From NCBI GenBank assembly GCA_034231615.1, contig CM067306.1, positions 63,040,813 to 63,104,812 on the forward strand: a DNA stretch of 64,000 nt, written 5' to 3'. Under the pieces are notes generated by a model. The model had not been told where the DNA came from and did no database searches. It saw only the letters and a list, made by a program, of their open reading frames with translations. Every line of letters begins with the position of its first letter. Positions within the stretch are counted from its first letter, which is position 1. Made by a program: the position numbers and the translations under genes. The stretch is from Meghimatium bilineatum. Taxonomy: Eukaryota > Mollusca > Gastropoda > Stylommatophora > Philomycidae. Shown here one piece after another: positions 1-12,900 of the stretch.

Positions 1-600
1 CCTTCACTGCTCAAAAGTGGGGCAAGATCATCAGAGAGGAATGTGGTGCATTCGCTCAGACGACAAGCAGCATGACAATGGAGACCAAAACTTTGAAATG
101 GGTGTGATTGCAGACTATGACACATGCCTGTCTACTCAGTGACTCGATGAGCATGATTGTGAAAGTTCAGGCGGGGTACATTCTGGAACAGTGGCTGGAT
201 GCAGTTAAGAATTCCTGTGTGCATAAAGTGACTTATTTTTGTGCCGGGACATGTGGTAGTCCGGGGTAATGAGAGAGCAAATAGGTCGGCTGCACATGCT
301 TCTACTGTGGCTGTTGGCGGAGCGATGGATTTGGCAGACATTATGAACACCTTATGGGAAAACACGAACAAATGACTGTATAAGGGACGATGACTTTTGT
401 TCCATGACTAGAATAAAGGAACTTTGTTTGAAATGTGGGGTCGCTAGAAAGGAGCAGTTTCATGGGCAAGAAAGAATGATGGTCAATCAATGGCACACTG
501 GGACTGTCAGTCAACGTGTATTGACGGATACACTCAAGGAGAGATCTCAGCACCTATGGACTTGTCCGGAGTGCAGTGACGAATATCCAATGACTAACTA
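1..600 (+). mobile_element. Retroelement fragment with RNase H remnant
   Basis: Plus-strand frames show RNase H-like pieces (LLSDSMSM, VPGH, RGNERANRSAAHA) followed by a cysteine-bearing tail (CLKCGVARK, HLWTCPECSDEYP). It is broken. The fold is shared by several retroelement classes; a non-LTR origin seems likeliest but is not certain. Confidence 0.5.
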
Positions 601-954
601 ACTAACCAAAGAGATTATTTCATCATCATCATACACTTGGTGAAAAGATAGGCATTTGCCATGAAGCTAATGATGACCATATTGTTATGTAGACAAAATG
701 ATCTATGTCGCAGAAAGAGAAACATAATAGATATACAAAGACTGATAAAATCCACATGGAACTGTGAGCTGCTACCCTCTAGGCCAAAGTATGTGCTTCA
801 TTCTTGAAACACACATACATTATCATGGATGTATAAACACACATACATTATCATGGATTATCAAGATTGGTATAAATTTATTTAGGCATACATAGTCATT
901 CTTATATGAACTCTTGTTTTTCTATCAAATTTGCGGACAAATCCGCAGTGATAA

Positions 955-1384
955 AATTAACACTACACAAAATTAACACAAGCTGAAAGGGTGAAATATC
1001 TTGGCAACCAGTTAACATCAGAAGGTAGATGCTCAAGTGAGATAAAGAGCCAAACAGCACAAGCCAAATAAGCATTCCAAAAAATGGGAACCATTTTTCT
1101 GCAATGGAACACCATCATTGCAGACTTGAATTCGAGTGCTAAGATGTTACATTGAGCCAATTTTTTTTTATGGGTGTGAAGCATGGACAAATTCAAAACG
1201 AAATGGAGGCTACAGAGATGTGGTTTCTGAGAAGAATGATGAAAATACCATGGACAGCTAAGAAAACTAATGCAGATGTTCTCATTGATGCTGGCATAAA
1301 AAGATCAATCATATCAAACATTAGTCGCAGACAATCAAGGTGTAGGTGATAGTATCAGATGTGCTGACAAATCCGCAGTGATAA
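955..1384 (+). mobile_element. LINE 3' fragment (RTE-like C-terminus) with flanking direct repeat
   Basis: Encodes ERVKYLGNQLTSEGRCSSEI and MWFLRRMMKIPWTAKKTNADVL, typical of the end of RTE-like LINE polyproteins. It has stops and a frame change. A 19-bp perfect direct repeat (936-954 and 1366-1384) flanks it and looks like a target-site duplication. Confidence 0.65.
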
Positions 1385-1461
1385 CACATCTAGCATTCCC
1401 AGTCATTAAGGAGTCTGCCACAAAAGGACAAAGGTGCAATGTCCACCTTTGAAACATGTTT

Positions 1462-2201
1462 TTAACCTTTAGCACGCTGTGTTTACAATTATGTAATTTC
1501 TCTCCTGCTGTTGAATTATTTTATGGAAATGTTACATAATCATTGGTGGCTGTTTTGAAATCGTGATAACTTTTTTGTTGTTACAAATATTTAAATAAGA
1601 TTTGCTCATATAAATAAAGAATTAAATTCTGCATATATTAGTGTAAGTTTTATTTGTGTGTGTGTGTGATACAAGACGTGTGAGAAAGTGATAAAGATAG
1701 ATTTAAAGCTATCTAGATCTAGACCTAGTGTACTTGTGGTGGCTCCATATCTGTTGAATATTATATATTTTGCATAGTGAAAACCTTGTGGAACCTCGTG
1801 GTCTATATTATTTAATCTATTTGAAGAACTTACCTCTCAAGATTTCCATTTTAGAGTCAGAATAAATAATGATTTCATTGAATATACGATGAAATAAAAG
1901 TATATAAATCCCGATTCACTGTAATGTCACTTCGCCTCTATGCGGATGACTATAGATTATCCGAATTTCAAAATCATAATCACACAACTTCTGTCGCCAT
2001 TTTAGTAATAGAAACAGGAAGTTAGATAAAATATCTACTAAGAGTTGCCAAAACATTCTCTCAAAAATATTGCAAATCGTTTTTTGTTTGGATTCGGGTT
2101 TAATGCGCTGGGCTGCGGATTTCGCCTTCCGAAATCAATAAATGACACAATTTGGGCTAAATGTATCACCCGAATTGTAAACACAGTGTGCTAAAGGTTA
2201 A
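1462..2201. mobile_element. piggyBac-like MITE, copy 1
   Basis: Flanked by TTAA (1462-1465 and 2198-2201). Terminal inverted repeats of about 25 bp begin CCTTTAGCACGCTGTGTTTA; the other end reads the complement with one or two mismatches. 732 bp, no transposase frame. It sits against LINE sequence resuming at 2202, so it probably landed in that LINE. Confidence 0.75.
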
Positions 2202-2910
2202 AACAGGTCTACCAATTTAAGTATTTAGGTACAATGATTACAGCAAATGGAAGAAGTTCAACAGACATAAGAAGCAAAATAGGGCAGGCAAAAACAACAT
2301 TCAGAAAAATAAAAAATATATTATATAATATGATCTTGTCATTAGAAGTGAGGAAGATAGTTCTGCAGTGCTATATTACTCCTATACTAACATAGGGTTG
2401 TGAGTCTTGGACAATAAACAAACAGGAATGTGAGACATTAGAAACAGTAAAGATGGGGTTCTACAGAGGAATTCTGAGAATACTATGGACTGCCAGAAAA
2501 ATTAATGTAGAGGTGTTGAAAGAGTCAAATGCGAAATGGGCATTAATCAATAATATAAGAGAGAAAAAATCTTCATTTTTTTGGCCACATCGTGAGACAA
2601 GGAGGTTTGGAGAACATAGTCACAACAGGCAAAATTGAAGGCAACAAAGACAGAGGGCGACAACGTGAGCAAAAATATTAGTTTAACAACCTCGCACGGC
2701 AGGGAAACTGCAACTATCCTGATACATAATACTGGAGATAGAGAGCTACAGAGAGCCATGATCACCTACGCCAGCCGACATGTCACCATCTATCTATATA
2801 TCCATCTATCTATTGTCTGTTCTCTGCTTTATGTTACAAGGCACTGCAGGATTGAATGACGATTGGTTTTTGGGCTATGGTACATTTTGTTGCTTGATAT
2901 GCAGTAATAT
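2202..2910 (+). mobile_element. LINE C-terminal fragment (RTE-like)
   Basis: Encodes VYQFKYLGTMITANGRSS, CYITPILT, GCESWTINK and GFYRGILRILWTARKINVEV. Closely related to the minus-strand copy at 42340-43030; degraded by stops. The 3' end (2790-2900) recurs at 12181-12290. Confidence 0.75.
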
Positions 2911-3010
2911 TGTAATGTCTCAGTACGTTGGTAACTCTTTCAATCCACCTTCTTTTTTGGTCTTCCTCTCCTTGTTTCGATTCTCATGTATGTTCTTACT
3001 GCTGAAAATA

Positions 3011-3240
3011 GAGGGCAGTGTAGTGCACTGGCTTCACATATGAGTGGTCCTGGGTTCATTCCCCAGTTCAGACAAATGTTTTTCAGATCGCAATAGCTTC
3101 TTGGTCGACCCAGTCTTAATTATGCAAGAGAGGCTAGATACCACCCTCATATAGCAGAGCCACTGAAATGTGATATGGATAACATTTCACATCTCTATGG
3201 CAATTAATAAATGCTATGGGTTTACTGTTACTGCTGACCA
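3011..3240 (+). mobile_element. tRNA-derived SINE, family D, copy 1
   Basis: A-box-like GTGTAGTGCACTGGC and B-box-like GGGTTCATTCC at tRNA spacing, then a body ending near taataaatgctatggg. The same element lies on the minus strand at 61680-61925. Confidence 0.65.
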
Positions 3241-3759
3241 AGTATGAGTTAATTCTCATTAAGTGGCCAAACTATTTCAGTCTATGTTTTTCAATATATT
3301 TGACTACAGATGTTCCTTCAACAGTTCTTATAATCTTTTCATTTCTCACATGATCTCTTCTTGTTCTATGTTACTTTTGTTAGAATCTCATGTCATACAT
3401 AGTAAACTTTCTCTCTTGTTCTTTAGTTAGTGTTCACATCTAACATTGATAACACAATTTTGGTATAAAGATTGAATTTATGATTTGTCTTTTGGTTTGC
3501 ATCGAGATAGATGTGTGTTTCAAATAAATTCATTATTTATATAGCTGGCTTCTGGAGTTCTTATCTCGATCGCTCTGTCCATTATTCGGTCGTCTGTAAA
3601 AATGCTCCCAAGATATGTAAATTCCTGCATGACAGGTAGGGATACTTACCACTACACTGCTCCACACAGATCTATGCCAAGATCAAATATAATTTTGTGG
3701 AATAAATGTAATTTATAGTTTGTTTCAAGTTGACAATTATGTAATTGTGTCCTCATCAG

Positions 3760-3925
3760 GTCTCAAATGTTTAGACTGCCAAAATTGCAATCAAAATGGA
3801 GTCCCAGAGAACACTACATGCTACACTGATGGAGGTTACTGTGTATCTATAATTGTCAGAGAGAAGGAGAAAAATAAAGATGGAGTTATTGTCAGTAATA
3901 AAGAAGTTATTCGTATCACAAGGAG
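3760..3925 (+). CDS. ACVR1B: Receptor exon: N-terminal ectodomain
   Basis: Begins after tcatcag and ends AG|gtaaat (phase 2). Encodes the first half of the cysteine-rich activin receptor domain ([14 protein letters not shown], then cysteines in TCYTDGGYC). The last codon, Ser, is split with the next exon. Confidence 0.88.
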
Positions 3926-6900
3926 GTAAATAATATCTTATACAGGGTATCTGTAAAGCTGCTGTGCACTGAATTTGAAAAGAAATATATGTGTTCAATA
4001 TGATGTCATTGAAAGTTGTGTATTTTCATGATTCAGTGTTCTAGTTCAGCAGATTTCTGTTAGCTGCAGTGTTAACTTGCTTTCGTCCAGCTGACCAAGA
4101 ATGGTGCCACGGAAGTTGTTATGAGGATGTCATCCATAGACAGGCATGTTTGATTAGAACTCGGCATAAGTAGACAATGTTCTTTGGTGAATACAACAAA
4201 TGTATGATCAGAATGCTACAGGAACTTAAGAATGCCACTCGACTTAAGACGCATGCATATTTATGTATTCCCTGTGGTTTCCACACCATCACATGTCTTG
4301 CTATAATGTCACCTATCCTTATAAGTGTTTGTTTAGTCTATCTCAACATGTTCTCTTGATGTACTATGTATATCTTATGTTTTATCTATCTTTCTATCTA
4401 TCTATGTCTTTATATTTTTTCTCTGTGTATGTTCCTTCAGCGCTGAATAGGGCAGAAACCAGAGCTCTCCAGTTTGAGTGATGTAATGCTGCTGTAATTC
4501 TTGCATGCTGAGACCCATAGTAATTTACTCTTTGATGGTTGTTCAGGAAAGAGTCTCTGTTGATCTTCCTTTTTCAGCCAGTTTCAATTTATGTGGTTTG
4601 CTAACTATTTAATAAAAAGAGGGATATCTCTATTGGAAATTGATCTTATATCTTTGTTATAGACACCATTTAGAACTTTCAGTAACATTGCCAGAGCTAC
4701 ATGGAATGGCAAGAACTACATGTAGTCGAACCATGACTGTATGCCTGATGTCAGGGCACGAAAAGGGAGCAAAGAATACCAATGCAACTGTTTAACTTTT
4801 AAGCATGTTGTAAAAGACAACTCATAGTGTTATTATGGGGTGGAGTTGGCAGCCCCCATCCCAGATAGAGTCAAAGTGACTCAAAAGCCATGCTGCAGTC
4901 AGATGTGTCAGACTGAAAGGTGCAGATATCACAACCAAGTTATAAACCATGACACAACATGTTCAATTCTCTGGACTACATCCTGATAATCTGCAGGAGT
5001 TTGAGAAGAAACATAGAACCATGGTGAAGTTTGCTTGAGTCGGGACTGTTTGCGTAAAATACAGCCTGCTGATCAAATCCTGTGGTGAAACATGTTTTGC
5101 TGGTCCACAGACCCAATAAAATGGTTACCCCTCTCCTTTGCAGAGATTTATTTTCATTTTAACTTGGTGATATTTTATATGCTCAAGTTGTTGATTAATT
5201 GATTTATTTTAAGTGTCCGTTCATTCTTCTGTTTTAGCTGTCTGTCGAAGGATAAGTTCTTCCTTCAGAACAGAGCTCTACAATGTTCTGTTAATGAAGG
5301 CATGAAACATGAGCAGAATGTTAGATGTTGTAAGGACCAGGACTTGTGTAATCTGGTGGTACCGGAGCTATACCATTTGCCAACTGAGGCGGTTGAGAAA
5401 ATGTATGAGACAGGTACGTAGCATGTTCTTTTCTGCTGTAGACAACATGACTGGTAGATTGATTGTGAAGTTTTATATATTTTGTTTGGATTGTCATTAA
5501 CTGTAGACATGGATGATTGGATAGTTGTGTTTTGATTGTAGACATGGATGATTGAATAGTTGTGTTTTGATTGTAGACATGGATGATTGAATAGTTGTGG
5601 TGTTTTGATTGTAGACGGATGATTGGATAGTTGTGCTTTGATTGTAGACATAGATGATTGGATAGTTGTGTTTTGATTGTGCGCCGAAGATGGATGTGTC
5701 TGGCCATCTGCACAAATAAAATGGTGGCGCAGAAAATTTCCATTATCTGGATTACATCCTGCTGGTAATCTAACAGGACCATTGTCCTGCTACAAGAGAG
5801 ATCCAGCTGGAGTTTGAGTATGAATGCTTAAGATGAATGTTTGGGATGGTTTTGTTGATTCTTGACATAAATAATCTTGTTTACTGTAGACATGAAGTTG
5901 TTTGTGATATATTTATATGTCACAATATATATATGTTACATAATATCCCTTGTCACATCATGTTAGCATACACTCCTGTCACATGTTAACATACGCTCAT
6001 ATCACATGTTAACATACACTCCTGTCACATGTTAACATACGCTCATATCACATGTTAACATACACTCCTGTCACATGTTAACACACACTCCTGTCACACC
6101 ATGTTAACATACACTCCTGCCACATTTATTAAGTCACTCATAGAAGTATGAGTGTATATCACATGGAATGCTGTGTTGCAGATTCTGGTCAGAATGTGAA
6201 TACCCTCATCGTAACAGTTGTCGTCATCTTCCTACTGATTTTTGTGATTATGGCTGCTCTATTTATCTGGTACAAGAAGTGTTACAGGCCATATTCACCG
6301 CCTCCAGACCAGAATATAGACACCAACCCACTCATGGGCTCACAGCCATCATCTCTGAAAGAGCTCTATGACTGGTCACAGTCAGGTTCAGGATCAGGTT
6401 AGTCAAGTTTTTGCATGCTTTTATCACTCATTAACACTTAGTGGGCCAGGGTAAAACCATCAATGAGCCTGTTTTTCAGCATGAATTTGTATCCATGGCT
6501 GATGTCATTAATTTTATTATATATAATTTAATTATACATCCTATAATATGTATTATATACATTCTACATACATACAAATTCTATGAATTTCCTATAGAGA
6601 ATATAAGACAAATTTGTACATAAGAAATAAAATACGATGTATGCAGTTGTACAAAAACCATTTCTTTCAATAGTGAAACAATGAAAACTAGCATGGTTTG
6701 GATATGTATGCCGACTTGATTCTTTGTCAAAAATATTATTGAAGGGGGAGAAGCTGAGGAGGGCAAATAAAAACATGGACAGACAACATCAAGGAGTGGG
6801 CAGAACAAGATTTTTTCTCACTCATCCGCGTCGTTGAAGATAGAAATCGCATTAGGACTCTGTGTGCTGAAACATCCAATGTGGTACCCCTACGTCCCTG

Positions 6901-9900
6901 ACGGGTTACGGGTATTAGATAGATTGTATACATAAATGTTCGGCAATGAGTTCTCTGTATCTTCACAATTCTTAAACATGTATCTGAAAATTGCTTTTAA
7001 AACTAAATTAGAATAAAGTAAATTTAATTGTAAAAATTTGAATGAAATACATGCTTACTGAGAGCATTTTAACTCTTAACACAATTGACAAATAGATGTG
7101 TCATCCAGTCTACTGCTGAAATGTGAAAACAACAAATCGATTGTTGTCTAATCTACTACTGAAATGTGAAAACAACAAATCTATTGTTGTCTAATCTACT
7201 ACTGAAATGTGAAAACAACAAATCTATTGTTGTCTAATCTACTACTGAAATGTGAAAACAACAAATCTATTGTTGTCTAATCTACTACTGAAATGTGAAA
7301 ACAACAAATCTATTGTTGTCTAATCTACTACTGAAATGTGAAAACAACAAATCGATTGTCGTGCAGCATGCTGCTGAAGTCTGAAAACACTAAATAGATT
7401 GTCATCCAAATGTTCAACTTAATGCTCTGGGAGACAGATAATCTGATAGTAAAGCTGTAGGGTTATTGTGAGGAACTCCTGTTGACGACTGTTTTCATGG
7501 AAACGGCCCTCCTGTTTCTATAGACTTCTGAGCATAGGAAGTAGAAAAAGAAACTTAATGCTTGATAATCATGATTATTTGTCATGTTTTCATAAATCAT
7601 TAATTGTGGATATTTATAGGTAGAAGGGGCATTAGCTGTGGGTAAGGGAATACTGGTGATTGATGTATAGCTGGTTACACCACCCATCCCACAAGGAATC
7701 TGAGGTGTTTTGGTCATATAAAGAGACATAATAGCATGGAAAAAATTGTAGTGAAAGACATAACTGCTGGTAACAGGAAAGGGCTGTCAAGGATGCTACT
7801 GGAAAGGATGCTTGGTAGGGAAGCTGAAGCTCATAACTGCAACTGTGCATGTTGTAGAAAGATAAAAAAAAGTCATAAAACCATAGAATTTACCCCTTCT
7901 GAGTAGGAATTCTTTTCAAGGAATTGCACATTGCTAAGAGTTGGGAGTCTCCTGATTATGAATCTAATATCTGGAGAAACCACCCCGTTGCACATAGGAA
8001 GTAAGAGCTAATTGTTGGGGATAGAAACAACACACAATGATACAACATTCACCACATGATGGTCTCCGCGACGTAGTGATTAAGTCATTCACTTTGTGCT
8101 TTAGAGTTTGTGGGTTCGAATCTGGCTCTCCAAGTCTTGTTTATAAAGTGGATTTTTATAGGATCCCTGGGAATTATTGCTTGAAGCTACGTAGTTACGT
8201 GCTGTGAGTGGTACTCTTGGCAGGCAGCGTGCCGCTTCATTTAGAGCGATGGAGTACATATGGGATAATCTGAATACATTGAAGTCAATCCTTTACACCT
8301 TTTGATCCTGTGAACCATTCATAAAAATCTTGAATAAATTAAGAAAACCACAGCTCATTTTCTTCATTTGCCATAAGTGGAGAAAATGAAACAATTTAAG
8401 TCTGCCATATCTTGTCTCTCAATCAAGTAAGCAATTTATTAACATTATTTCTGTTGTAGATATCACTTTTACTATTCTCTTGTATATTGACCTAATCTGT
8501 GTTATATAATCTTGCAGGTCTGCCTCTGCTTGTTCAACGGACAATAGCTAGACAGATAAGACTGTGTGAGATTATAGGAAAAGGTCGCTATGGAGAAGTC
8601 TGGCGTGGGAACTGGAAAGAAGAGAACGTTGCTGTAAAAATATTTCCATCCCGCGAGGAGAGGTCCTGGTTTAGGGAGGCTGAAATTTATCAGACAGTCA
8701 TGCTGAGACATGAAAATATCTTAGGATTTATAGCAGCTGATAATAAAGGTAGGTCATGAGAATAGAGTGTCTTACTGATTTATTGCAGCTGATAATAAAG
8801 GTAGGTCATGAGAATAGAGTGTCTTACTGATTTATTGCAGCTGATAATAAAGGTAGGTCATGAGAATAGAGTGTCTTACTGATTTATTGCAGCTGATAAT
8901 AAAGGTAGGTCATGAGAATATTGTTGTGGTTCACCTGTACACATGACTATACATACATACTAGATTGAGATTTGTATATACGCTCTCATTGTAGACTTGA
9001 TTACGGTTCACCTAGAGAACTATACATTATTGAGGTTCATCCAAGTATCGATTGTAGACTAGGTCAAGGTTCAATCAAATAACCTGACTTAACGACTGAT
9101 GGTGCTTAGTCTGGTCCTACATTTTTCTAAGGGTCACACTAGCAACCCAAATTTTTGATAAGCTGAGACTGACTCCAGTGAACTCATTGTAGACTAGGTT
9201 GCGGCTCACTCCAGCAGCCTGATGACTTGATTGAGGCTTACCTTATTGGTCTGACTGTGTAGGTTAGTTGAAGTTCGCCCTAATGGCCTGACTGTAGACA
9301 TTCAGACAAGAGACTGTAGACAAGAGTTGAAATACATCAGCGATCATCATCAATCTTTGGTCAGTCATCAGGTTACAACACCAGTAGCTTCATTTAACTG
9401 TGTAATTAGCTTCAGATCATTTATGGAGAACCTCAGGTTTGGAAGAAGTAGCTTATCTCCTTGTTTCTGTAGAGTTAAGCTGTCTGAAGATTGTGTTCTG
9501 CAGTCTTTGGGCTCAGTTCATAGTTTCAGTCGCCCCTGTGAGGGTGCATTAAAAAAATAAATGAAGAATAATTGTAGGATTCTGACAGAATTGATTATCT
9601 GTGACCTGCATGTTTGTCCTGATCAAGATATTCTATCTCACAGGCACTAGCGTAACTGATTTGCAACAGCTGTGTGATAATACGGTTAAATTTTTGTCCA
9701 TCAGTGGCTTACCTTCCTCACACTGTGGAATTAACACACGTGAGAAAGTTGAACTGTAGCTAAAGTTAGAGACAAAATGGAGTATTGAACACTAACCAGT
9801 GCTCTCTCTAGTGGCTAGATCTATTATTGGACAATCAACCAGTGCTCTTTCTAGTGGCTAGAACTGTTATTGGACAATAAACCAGTGCTCTCTCTAGTGA

Positions 9901-12900
9901 TTGAGCTAATCCCCACTTGCTTTAGAATCTAGTATGACCATATCTGTGTATTGCTTTGCCTTAAAGGGGAGCAAGAAAATAACAAAGCTGTTTACCTTCC
10001 ATGCATGTTGTAAGAGGTAACTGAGTAGGTTGTGGGGTGGATTTAGCTGTCCTATCCGATATAAGGTCAAAGTTACCCAGAAGTCATGCTGAAGGTGGAT
10101 GTGTCAGGTCGAAAGGTGCAGATATCGCAGCACATTAAACCATGACACAGTGTACTCCATTCTCTGGATTAAGTCCTGCTAATCTGCAGGAGTTTGAGAG
10201 CAAACACAGAAGGAGTATGACCAATTTAATTAAACACTGAAGGCAATTGAATCACAAGTGATAGGTTACACCTGTCCATCAAATAAAACATGTTGATTGT
10301 GTGTCTGTCTGTCTGACAGTGAATATGAGAGTGAACAGGCAATGTTTAGTTTAATAATGTGACACCTGTAATTTTTCAGACAACGGAACTTGGACACAGC
10401 TGTGGTTAATCACTGACTGTCATGATAATGGCTCGTTGTTTGATTACCTGAACCGACATACCGTTACCTCGGCCAGCATGACGAGACTAGCTCACACAGC
10501 AGCGTGTGGGATAGCCCATTTACATATGGAGATTCTAGGAGCGCAGGGTAGGTATTTGACCATAGTGTGTTTCAAGACTTGGTGATTGTGGCAGCGGTGT
10601 TGGAATCTTATTATCTATGTTGTCAGATTCCAGGAGGTGCATGATGTTGTATGAGATATGCTCTTTGTCGTATGTCCTTTGTCTTATATTATTTGTGTGA
10701 TCCACTGAAGATCATACAATTTAGTCTGATTGTAGTATTTTGTCTGTGTGCGAATGAGATATTGTATGCTTTCTTTGAGCAAGCTAATGTTTTATTTTGT
10801 GGTCAATGTTTGGTCAGTTTAGAAGAGATAGGTTTTTTTGTGTGTGTTTCGGGTGAAGGTTTTATTTTGTGGTCATTGGTCAGTATATGAAAGAAAGATG
10901 TTGTTTTATTCTATGTTTGCACACAGGTGTGTGGTCATTGTAGGACAGATGGTACCTGTTTTCTATGAGCGAGTGATGGTTTTATTCTGTGGTCACTCTT
11001 TAGCATATTGTCCGATCTTAGATTTGGAAGGAAATGTTTACGTAGAGCTGCTGGTTAACTCAAAATGATGAAATACTTATGAAATATTTAATTAATTGAT
11101 GAAATACACATAAAATATTTTACACATGAAACATGTTTTTATTGCCCCACAGGTAAGCCTGCAATAGCACACAGGGACCTTAAGTCAAAGAATATTCTGG
11201 TCAAGAGTAATGGCACTTGCTGTATAGCTGATCTGGGTAGGTGCCATTAAACTGTACCTTGTTTGGATAGGTCATCAGGTTGAAACTATGTCATCCAAAA
11301 ATGTCATATTGTTAATAGTTTAATAATTAGTTACCTGACATTCGGAAGCCAGTTGTCATTTGGCAGTGATTTTGAAGCCTTGGAGAAAGTTTGTTTTTGT
11401 TTGTTATGTATGGCTGTTATTGCTTGTGTTTGAGCAGGTAGTGGACCAGGTCCTCATGTTATAAAAATTGTATTTACCAGACCACATTCTCACAAAGGTT
11501 GAGAACCACTTTCTTATAGGACCTCTAAGATGCTGTACACAATTAAATTGTATCATAATTACAGTGGGAACTGCGGTTGTGTAGTGTTAAGTCATTCCCC
11601 TGCCGATCAGAACCCCAGGGTTGGAACCACTCGTTATTTGTGGTTTGAAATAAAAATTACTCCTGTGGTTCACCCAGCCACCAGGAAGTAGGTTACCAGG
11701 ACTCATGCATTGCAAAGGTTGAATAATGCCATTGATATCGAACAAGTGTTGTTGGTGACGTTAGTCAGGTGGTTTCTGGTCAACCACAGACTAGGCAGTT
11801 GAGCGCTTATGGGAAACCATGTGACGCTAACTCATAACTCATTTTACCGTTATCTTGAGAACTTTTATCATCATTAAGTGCCATCTCCATAACAAAGGTT
11901 GACTACAATGAACCTCCAACATCCCCTGTCACTTGCCTTGGTGATGCACTTTGTCAGACTAACTCATCCATCTCATGATGTTTCTCTCCCACTTGTATCT
12001 CTACCTACCTACTTGCTCGCCTACCCTTGAATTGACCCTCAAGTAAGGCCTTCAACAAGGTGCTGTTTTCTACTGTTTATTTTAATATCTCAATAAAGTA
12101 AAAATATAAACAACTTCTTTGGCACTACAAAAAAAAAAATTGTTAGTGTCCGAATTTCATCAATTTCTTTTGTTCTTTTTATCTGTCTATCTATTGTCTG
12201 TTCCCTGCTTGTGCTGTAAAGCGTCGTTGGATTGAATAACAATTTGGTTTTTTGTGGGCTGTGGTATATTTGATCGCTTGACCATGCTTGTAGAGTTAGA
12301 GAATTTCTAAACAAGTTATAGTTATGTGTGCTGGTTTTGTTGTTAGTTATTGTTATGTATGCTGGTTTTGTTGTTAGTTATTGTTATGTGTGCTGGTTTT
12401 GTTGTTAGTTATTGTTATGTGTGCTGGTTTTGTTGTTAGTTATTGCAACTAGGTAACAAACATTGATGATCAAGTTAGAACATTTTGTACACAGGTTTGG
12501 CTGTTCGTCATGACACCAAGAAAGATAGCGTGGATATTGCTCCCAACAACAGAGTTGGTACCAAGCGATACATGGCTCCGGAATGTCTGGATGAGACTAT
12601 TAACATGTACCACTTTGAGTCCTTCAAGAGAGCAGATGTTTACTCTTTCGGTCTTGTTCTATGGGAACTTGCTCGTCGTTGTTCTGTTGGAGGTAAGTGC
12701 TGACGGCTAGTGAATGTTTGCTTATTCTAGGTAATACAATCGATTCTCTTCAGTGTTCCTCTTCAGTGTTCATTCTCAAACTCCCACTAGATCTCTCTTG
12801 TAGCATGACAATGGTGCCAATGGTCAGGAATATCTATCTTTGGATGTTCTATTAACCCTTAGTGCCCTATGTTTACAATTACGTAACTTCTCTCCTACCG

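Noticed and set aside
2780-3043. Frame beginning MSPSIYISIYLLSVLCFM that looks like a signal peptide, tempting as the missing receptor exon 1
   Set aside because: The same sequence recurs at 12181-12290 and continues from LINE sequence, so it is a LINE 3' end; no suitable phase-1 donor was found.
8060-8140. A- and B-box pair suggesting a tRNA gene
   Set aside because: No cloverleaf closes, and the boxes are followed by a SINE body repeated elsewhere; the same holds for the other tRNA-like heads.
9327-9560. 77-codon plus-strand frame in a receptor intron
   Set aside because: No recognisable domain and not in phase with flanking exons.
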